Source of the DNA: CAYLVJ01 sp964501525
GTDB taxonomy: Bacteria > Patescibacteriota > Minisyncoccia > Minisyncoccales > CAYTKG01
Assembly: GCA_964501525.1 (NCBI GenBank)
Contig: CAZCSI010000017.1
Coordinates: 1-10,797 of the forward strand
Length of the DNA: 10,797 bases
Direction: 5' to 3'
Shown: positions 6,019-10,797 of the stretch, piece after piece
Layout: each line of letters opens with the position of its first letter
How positions within the stretch are numbered: position 1 is the stretch's first letter
Translations under genes and position numbers: made by a program
Notes under the pieces: model-generated
Seen by the model: only the letters and a program-made list of their open reading frames with translations
Database searches by the model: none
Told to the model about the DNA's origin: nothing

Positions 6019-7065
6019 CAGCCCCTTGATATCTCTGATGGTCACCAGGAACATCAAAAAGATGAGAAGCACAAAAAATACCGTATTAATCTTTTGTTCC
6101 GTTTCTTCATTAAAGGGCTTCTTCCACACTTTTTCAATACCAAGGAGTAAAATCCTGGCTCCGTCGGTGATGGGCAGAACGGGTAAAGCGTTCAGAATAG
6201 CGAGGTTAAGAGAGATCAAAGCCATGGTGCGTAAAAAATAAACCGTTCCCAAGCGCCCCATTTGAACAAAAACGCCTGTGATTCCCACCGGCCCCATAAT
6301 CTGAACCCGCGACTCCACCTCGGTAAACAAGCTGGCGATCGCACGAGCCAGCTCTTTAACGCTGAGCAGAGTAAGGTCTATTGTCTCCCGGGCCCCCATC
6401 TTAACGGCCTCCAGCAGACCCCAGTTTTTAACAACAACCCTTGCCAGCGCTATACCCAAAGGACCTTCTTTCTCAGAAACCGTAACCCGCGGAACCGCTC
6501 TCAAGGAAACCGCTTCCTTGTTCCTCCGGACAACGATCTCAATCTCCTGCCCCCTATTCTGGTCGGTAATCTCCTGCACTTCCTGAACTTTTTCAATCCC
6601 TGTAAGATAAGAATCTTTGGATTTGATTTGAGTTATTACGTCTCCCATCTGAAGCCCCGCCTCTTCGGCCGGGGAGTCCGGGGCGACCATTAGAATCTGA
6701 ACCATAGCGGCATCCGTTTTAAAACTGTCTTCCACCTGCACGGGCGCGCCCATATAAAACACTGTGCTGAAGAGGATAAAGGTAAAAATCCAAAAAGAAA
6801 TAACGCCCGCCGCCAAAACCCAAAATCTTTTCCAGCCCGACCTCTTGTTTAAATCATGAGGCGGAATATCAACAAAAGCGCCGAAAGGAAGAGCGTTAAG
6901 AGAATAAACCGTTTCGCCTATCTTTCGGCTTACAAGCCGGGGGGGGTAGCCTATACCAAACTCGTCTACCCTGATGCCAAAAGCTTTGGCTGCCGCGAAG
7001 TGGCTTGCTTCATGAAGCGCTAAAAGAAAGATAAGGCTTAAGATGGCGGTTAAAAGTATGGGCAT
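6013..7065 (-). CDS. rseP: RseP-type site-2 metalloprotease (M50 family)
   Basis: An intramembrane zinc protease that cleaves transmembrane segments of regulatory proteins or leftover signal peptides. It has 350 residues with one PDZ domain (about 118-185), versus two in the roughly 450-residue E. coli RseP. The active-site HExxH is HEASH (18-22) in the first membrane helix. The third zinc ligand is D301 in NALPVLPITDG (292-302). Family blocks FGIGYPPR and SLNALPFGAFV follow the first helix. Further membrane segments lie at about 82-105, 275-298 and 328-345. Odd points: the family's GPxxN motif in the second helix reads GVISF, and the LDG of the C-terminal motif is TDG. It follows frr by 25 bases, as in the widespread frr-uppS-cdsA-dxr-rseP cluster but without the three intervening genes. 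The substrate is unknown. Confidence 0.92.
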   Translation of the reverse strand: MPILLTAILSLIFLLALHEASHFAAAKAFGIRVDEFGIGYPPRLVSRKIGETVYSLNALPFGAFVDIPPHDLNKRSGWKRFWVLAAGVISFWIFTFILFSTVFYMGAPVQVEDSFKTDAAMVQILMVAPDSPAEEAGLQMGDVITQIKSKDSYLTGIEKVQEVQEITDQNRGQEIEIVVRRNKEAVSLRAVPRVTVSEKEGPLGIALARVVVKNWGLLEAVKMGARETIDLTLLSVKELARAIASLFTEVESRVQIMGPVGITGVFVQMGRLGTVYFLRTMALISLNLAILNALPVLPITDGARILLLGIEKVWKKPFNEETEQKINTVFFVLLIFLMFLVTIRDIKGLL

Positions 7066-7090
7066 AATAATATAATTTCCAGTTTAGGAA

Positions 7091-7648
7091 TTAAGATCTG
7101 ATTAATTTTTCTTTTTTCTTTTTCATCTCCTCAATTTTTTCAAGATACTCCTCAAACTTTTTCTGCAGTTTATCAAAACCGCGGTACTTGTCATCCTCCC
7201 CCATTTCTCCTTTGGAAAACTCTTTTTCAATCTTTTTCTTGCTGCTGTTGCGCACATCGCGCATTCTCTGCCTTGCTTCCTCGGTTTGCCCCGAAATAAT
7301 TTTGATATACTTTTCCCTTCTCTCTTCAGTCAAGGAGGGAAAAGGTATTCTGATCACATCTTCTCCCGTAATGGGGGTGAGGTCAAGAGAGGAGTTGTAA
7401 ATAGCTTTTTCAATAGACTCCAGGTAAGAAGGGTCCCAAGGCTTGATCATAATTTCTTTTTCCTGGCCCAGACTGATCATACCCAAACTCTTCAGCGGCA
7501 CCTTTTTCCCAAAACAATCAACTTTGAGGTCTTCGATCAACTCTGTGGAAGGCCGATGAGTACGAATCTTAGCCAGTTCTTGCCCCAAGTCGGATAAGAT
7601 ATTTTTAAGCTTCGGCTCCGTTTCTTCAATTATTTCTTTAAAACCCAT
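7091..7648 (-). CDS. frr: Ribosome recycling factor
   Basis: RRF splits post-termination ribosomes together with EF-G. At 185 residues the length is normal. The three-helix bundle is recognisable from LGQELAKIRTHRPSTEL near the N-terminus, the beta domain (VDCFGKKVPLKSLGMISL, then IMIKPWD and VIRIPFPSLTEERREKYIK) and the conserved arginines of RMRDVRNSSKKK. The usual KIRTGR reads KIRTHR, a small local difference. The C-terminus is a long Lys/Glu helix ending KKEKLIRS. The ATG starts one base after the holB stop, with no Shine-Dalgarno (CAAATTAAACTAAA), so translation probably depends on coupling to holB. Confidence 0.97.
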   Translation of the reverse strand: MGFKEIIEETEPKLKNILSDLGQELAKIRTHRPSTELIEDLKVDCFGKKVPLKSLGMISLGQEKEIMIKPWDPSYLESIEKAIYNSSLDLTPITGEDVIRIPFPSLTEERREKYIKIISGQTEEARQRMRDVRNSSKKKIEKEFSKGEMGEDDKYRGFDKLQKKFEEYLEKIEEMKKKKEKLIRS

Positions 7649-7649
7649 T

Positions 7650-8561
7650 TTAGTTTAATTTGATCATTAAGTTTTGTAAAAGAATCTTTTTGTTAACATT
7701 GCTTGTTTTTAAAAGATAAAAGGCGCGCTGAAGCTCGTCAAGAATCTTTACTGCCGGCTCAACCTCGGCCTGACTCTTTAGCGCCTTCAAAAGGTTGTTT
7801 CTGAAAAAATACATCCAACTTAACAGCAGCGGCTCCACCTCTCCTTTAGATAGGGATTTAGCTTTTTCAAAACGAGAACCAAGGTCGGAATCCAGTATCT
7901 GTTTCAGCTCCTCTCTTCTTTTTTCTTCTTCTTCTATTAAAGCAGAGTTTTTTATAAGCTCCAGGGCTTTTCCGGGCCGGCCTTGGGCCAGCTCCATAAT
8001 TCTTTTCTTCTCTTTCTCCCCCGCGCCTTCTTTTTGTAAAAAAAGTTCCATCTCTTTTCTGCTCAGGGGCAGGAAACGAAGATGCTGGACCCGGGAAAGA
8101 ATTGTATCCAGTAAAAGATAGGGTCGGCTGGTAACAAGAAAGATAAGGGTGGTTCCAGCCGGCTCTTCCAGACTTTTGAGAAGAGAGTTCTGAGCGTAGC
8201 GGTTAAGAAGATGCGCTTGATCAATAATAACCGTTTTGTACTGAGAAAAAGAAGGTTTGAGCGAAAGGTGACGTAAAAGCTTTTCAACCTGCTCCACCTT
8301 AATATCAGCTCCTTCCTGATGTTCGACAAGAAGAAAATCGGGATGGGTGTTTTTCTCAATCATCCGGCAGGAAAAACAGCTCCCGCAGGGTTTTCCTTTG
8401 CCGGAATCCCGCTCCTGGCAGTGAACAAACTTAACAAACTTGAACGCCAAACTTTTTTTACCGATCTGTTCTTCTCCAGCCAGAAGATAGGCATGGGAAA
8501 GAGACCCCTTTTCATAAGCGGTTTTCAAAAAATCCCATTGTCTCTTGTGGCCTACAATCAT
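7650..8561 (-). CDS. holB: DNA polymerase III clamp-loader delta prime subunit
   Basis: The AAA+ delta prime subunit takes part in ATP-driven loading of the sliding clamp at replication forks. It has 303 residues. The order is a P-loop (GEEQIGKKS, 29-37), a four-Cys zinc module (C48, C59, C62, C65), Walker B (VIIDQAH, 111-117), NSLLKSLEEP (125-134) and the SRC-like arginine-finger motif LSRV (155-158, Val for Cys). The C-terminal half is a helical oligomerisation region, weakly conserved as usual. A DnaX (gamma/tau) assignment is less likely: the protein is short, lacks the usual N-terminal RP/F motif and has a non-canonical Walker B. The ATG overlaps the mreB1 stop (ATGA), and one base separates its stop from frr, so the three genes are probably one translational unit. 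Confidence 0.93.
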   Translation of the reverse strand: MIVGHKRQWDFLKTAYEKGSLSHAYLLAGEEQIGKKSLAFKFVKFVHCQERDSGKGKPCGSCFSCRMIEKNTHPDFLLVEHQEGADIKVEQVEKLLRHLSLKPSFSQYKTVIIDQAHLLNRYAQNSLLKSLEEPAGTTLIFLVTSRPYLLLDTILSRVQHLRFLPLSRKEMELFLQKEGAGEKEKKRIMELAQGRPGKALELIKNSALIEEEEKRREELKQILDSDLGSRFEKAKSLSKGEVEPLLLSWMYFFRNNLLKALKSQAEVEPAVKILDELQRAFYLLKTSNVNKKILLQNLMIKLN

Positions 8562-9565
8562 CGTTTACTCATAAGGGTCTTTTTATAAACGTCAAGGTTT
8601 TCAAGCACCACCCCCGTGCCCTTAGCCACACACAACACCGGTTCATCCGCCTTGAAGCAGGGAACCCCGGTTTCTTGCGCAATAAGAACGTCCAGATTGC
8701 GCAGTTTTGAGCATCCTCCGGCTAAAACCATACCCTTGTCCATAATGTCAGCCGACAACTCGGGAGGCGTTTTGCGGAGTACGATCTTTATAGCCTGCAC
8801 CATCTCTTTCAAGGGTTCGGTTACCGCCTCCGCAACCCGGTTGGAAGAAACCTCTATTACTCGAGGCAGGCCGGAAACCATATCTCTGCCCCGCACCTCC
8901 AGGGTTCTTTCGTCTTTTTCCGCAATCGCAGAGCCTATCTTCATCTTTATTTCTTCAGCCGTCTGAGTGCCTACAGCCAGATTATACCTGTCTTTTACGT
9001 AATCGGAGATAGCTTCGTCCAGCCGGTCCCCGGCTACGCGGATGGAATGGGAGGTGACAATCCCTCCCAGAGAGATCACCGCTATCCCTGCCGTCCCGCC
9101 TCCGATATCGATTACCAGGTGGCCGGAACAAGAATTGATGGGAATCCCTGCCCCAATAGCGGCGAGCAGCGGTTCTTTGGCCAGAAAAACATTTTTAGCG
9201 CCGGCCGCCCGGCCTGCTTCTATAACCGCTCTTCTCTCAGTGGAGGTGATGCCGGCCGGAACACCCACCAAGATGTCGGGTTTGAAAAAACTTAAAGCCC
9301 CGGAAGCTTTATCGATAAAGTATTTAAGCATCGCTTGAGTTACCCGGTAATCAGCAATAACCCCGTCCCTCATCGGCCGGTAGACCTGAATGGTGTCCGG
9401 GGTTCTCCCAATCATGTCCTTAGCCTCCTGACCCACTGCCAGGATTCTGTTTTCACTTAAAGTAACCGCAACCACAGAGGGCTCCCTAAGAACAATCCCT
9501 TTTTTGTATAAAAAAACGATAGAGTTGCTCGTACCCAAATCAATTCCTATTTTTTTAGTGAACAT
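8558..9565 (-). CDS. mreB: Rod-shape actin homologue MreB, copy 1
   Basis: An MreB-family actin of 335 residues that should polymerise with ATP and organise cell-wall synthesis. The phosphate-1 loop is IGIDLGTSNS (6-15). The catalytic segment AKEPLLAAIGAG keeps the Glu (E131). Phosphate-2 is DIGGGTAGIAVISLGG with T158 kept, although the next two residues are A-G in place of the usual T-E. The adenosine motif is VLAGGCSKLRNL. Unlike copy 2 it starts almost directly at the first beta strand (MFTKKIGIDLG), so it has no N-terminal amphipathic helix. It lies downstream of murA, linking wall-precursor synthesis and cytoskeleton, and overlaps holB by four bases. A TATAAT lies five bases before the ATG and no Shine-Dalgarno is present. 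Confidence 0.95.
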   Translation of the reverse strand: MFTKKIGIDLGTSNSIVFLYKKGIVLREPSVVAVTLSENRILAVGQEAKDMIGRTPDTIQVYRPMRDGVIADYRVTQAMLKYFIDKASGALSFFKPDILVGVPAGITSTERRAVIEAGRAAGAKNVFLAKEPLLAAIGAGIPINSCSGHLVIDIGGGTAGIAVISLGGIVTSHSIRVAGDRLDEAISDYVKDRYNLAVGTQTAEEIKMKIGSAIAEKDERTLEVRGRDMVSGLPRVIEVSSNRVAEAVTEPLKEMVQAIKIVLRKTPPELSADIMDKGMVLAGGCSKLRNLDVLIAQETGVPCFKADEPVLCVAKGTGVVLENLDVYKKTLMSKR

Positions 9566-9570
9566 AACAA

Positions 9571-9576
9571 ATTATA
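9571..9576 (-). promoter_or_regulatory. Candidate -10 box directly before mreB copy 1
   Basis: A perfect TATAAT on the minus strand ends five bases before the mreB1 ATG (intervening TTGTT). Transcription usually begins 6-8 bases after a -10 box, so a transcript from here would start at or just inside the start codon and be leaderless. No good -35 is seen at the expected distance (GAGATC). The 66-base murA-mreB1 gap otherwise holds only AT-rich sequence and a weak CTTAA/TTAAG inverted repeat. Confidence 0.42.
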
Positions 9577-9631
9577 AGTGTATTTTTCTGATAGATCTCT
9601 AAACTTAATTTTCAGTTTTTAAGCTCCGGTT

Positions 9632-10797
9632 TTAACTTTTATTTTTTTCCACCCGCCTTATATCCGCCCCCAGAGCCTTTAATTTCTCGTCAAAACTTTC
9701 ATAACCCCGGTCTATTTGATAGACGTTGTTTATTCTGGTTTTCCCTTCGGCCATTAAGGCCGCTACCACCAAAGAGGCTCCGGCCCTGATATCCCAGCTT
9801 GAAATCTCAATCCCTGACAAGGGCGTGGGACCGAAAACAAGGGCGCGATGCGGATCAACAACCTCTATGTCAGCCCCCATTTTGCGCAGCTCCTGTACGT
9901 AGTTCAGTCTGTTTTCATAAAGAGGGTCGTGCACCAAGCTTTTACCTTGAGCCTGAGTTAAAAGAGGCACCGCAATGGGCAGAATGTCCGTTGGAAACCC
10001 GGGCCAGGGCAGAGCTTGAATCTCAAGCGGCTTCAACTGCGATGCACAGCTAACTGTTAATCGGTCCCCGTTGCTTTTAAAGGGCACCCCCATCTTCTTC
10101 ATTTTGCCTAAAAAGAAATCCAAATCATCAACAATAAGTTTTTCCAAGACCATCTCTCCCCTGGTAGCTGCACCTATTAAGAAAAAAGTGGCTGCCTCCA
10201 CATGGTCTGGGGCTACATCTATCTCTACTCCCGAAAGCTCTGTTCTGCCTTTGACAGTCAAATGGTGGCTGTCTTCACCCTGTACTTCGGCCCCCATCTT
10301 GGAAACCATAGCGCATAAACGTCTTACGTGCGGCTCTGCTGCTGCTGTTTTTATCTCTGTTTTCCCCTCTGTACCGGCTGCAGCCATCACCATAACCTCT
10401 GTAGCCGTAACACTAAACTCTCTTAAGACAACCTTGTTGGAATGAAGAGAAGAATCAAACTGATACCGGCCCCGGTTCTTTTCTACCTTGAGCCCCATCT
10501 CTTTCAAGGCCTCGAGATGAGTCGTTATCGGCCGCAACCCTATACTGTCTCCGCCGGGAGGACTGAACTCAAAGTTTTTAAAACGAGCCGCCAAAGCGCC
10601 GATTAGAAGAACGGAGACTCTGCTTTTACCTACAAGGGACAAGTCTATCTTTTCCGGCCTCACTCTTTCTCCGGCCTTAATCCTCACCTTGTGCTGCTCC
10701 ACCCACTCTACCTCCACCCCCATGCTTTTCAAAATGGTGAGAAGGTTAAAAACATCCTCTACCAGAGGAAGGTTGCCTATCAGACATTCTTTCTTTG
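9632..10797 (-). CDS. murA: UDP-GlcNAc enolpyruvyl transferase MurA (5' end missing)
   Basis: MurA transfers enolpyruvate from PEP to UDP-N-acetylglucosamine, the first committed step of peptidoglycan synthesis, in the cytoplasm. The frame is open to the window edge, and the first visible residues (KKECLIGNLPLVEDVFNLL) match the early EPSP-synthase-like repeat. Some 387 residues are visible and roughly 30 N-terminal residues, including the Lys-Asn substrate site, lie outside. A TTG at 10730-10732 is internal, not the start. The active-site loop reads PPGGDSIGLRPITTH: Asp (codon 10547-10549) replaces the usual Cys115. FPTDILP carries the catalytic Asp (E. coli D305), and DIRAGASLVVAA matches the DLRASASL region with its Arg. 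The C-terminal IDRGYESFDEKLKALGADI is typical. The Cys-to-Asp form occurs in Mycobacterium and Chlamydia and predicts fosfomycin resistance. Confidence 0.95.
   Translation of the reverse strand, partial: KKECLIGNLPLVEDVFNLLTILKSMGVEVEWVEQHKVRIKAGERVRPEKIDLSLVGKSRVSVLLIGALAARFKNFEFSPPGGDSIGLRPITTHLEALKEMGLKVEKNRGRYQFDSSLHSNKVVLREFSVTATEVMVMAAAGTEGKTEIKTAAAEPHVRRLCAMVSKMGAEVQGEDSHHLTVKGRTELSGVEIDVAPDHVEAATFFLIGAATRGEMVLEKLIVDDLDFFLGKMKKMGVPFKSNGDRLTVSCASQLKPLEIQALPWPGFPTDILPIAVPLLTQAQGKSLVHDPLYENRLNYVQELRKMGADIEVVDPHRALVFGPTPLSGIEISSWDIRAGASLVVAALMAEGKTRINNVYQIDRGYESFDEKLKALGADIRRVEKNKS

Noticed and set aside
8063..8359. Minus-strand open frame of 98 codons inside holB in another frame
   Set aside because: The overlapping holB frame carries the P-loop, Cys module and Walker B; this one has no recognisable sequence.
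9632..10732. murA as a complete gene starting at the TTG at 10730-10732
   Set aside because: The frame continues upstream to the window edge with clear MurA sequence (LIGNLPLVEDVFNLL), so the gene is cut by the window and the TTG is internal.
1..10797. CRISPR array, insertion sequence, prophage or toxin-antitoxin system
   Set aside because: I saw no spaced direct repeats, transposase, terminal inverted repeats, phage genes or small paired toxin/antitoxin frames; apart from the HTH/LAGLIDADG gene the segment is housekeeping.

Overview
The window looks like a chromosomal housekeeping segment of a reduced-genome bacterium. I infer Patescibacteria/CPR, probably Parcubacteria- or Microgenomates-like. 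The reasons are two mreB paralogues beside murA, a frr-rseP pair with no uppS/cdsA/dxr between them, a small membrane-anchored protein of a type I recall from Parcubacteria, a GatCAB amidotransferase, very tight gene packing, and no good Shine-Dalgarno sequence at any start. No rRNA or ribosomal protein gene is present to settle the phylum. I see no insertion sequence, CRISPR array or prophage gene. Every supported gene lies on the minus strand, so transcription runs from high to low coordinates.

Layout in transcription order: murA (5' end cut off by the window edge), mreB copy 1, holB (clamp-loader delta prime), frr (ribosome recycling factor), rseP-type site-2 protease, mreB copy 2, gatC, gatA, gatB, then a single-pass membrane protein with its own extended -10 promoter and a good intrinsic terminator. 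A sigma70-type promoter (TTGACT, 17-nt spacer, TAGAAT) follows and drives an RNA-rich unit: initiator tRNA-fMet, a helix-turn-helix/LAGLIDADG-like protein gene, tRNA-Met(CAT), tRNA-Asp(GTC) and a strong terminator at the window edge. mreB1/holB and gatC/gatA overlap by four bases (ATGA), and holB/frr are one base apart. No stretch of more than about 130 bases lacks a gene.

Functionally the first block combines cell-wall precursor synthesis (MurA), the cytoskeleton that positions wall synthesis (two MreBs), envelope proteolysis, DNA replication and ribosome recycling. The second block makes the transamidation enzyme for Gln-tRNA and/or Asn-tRNA. The third supplies tRNAs for translation initiation and elongation.

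The main points for a second look are these. MreB copy 2 has lost both residues proposed to position the hydrolytic water, while copy 1 keeps them. MurA carries Asp at the usual catalytic Cys position. The initiator tRNA has altered D-loop and T-loop contact bases. An HTH/LAGLIDADG gene sits inside the tRNA operon. Shine-Dalgarno sequences are absent throughout, with -10 boxes almost touching the mreB start codons. A 23-bp perfect palindrome lies between gatA and gatB. None of these amounts to a clearly new multi-gene system.
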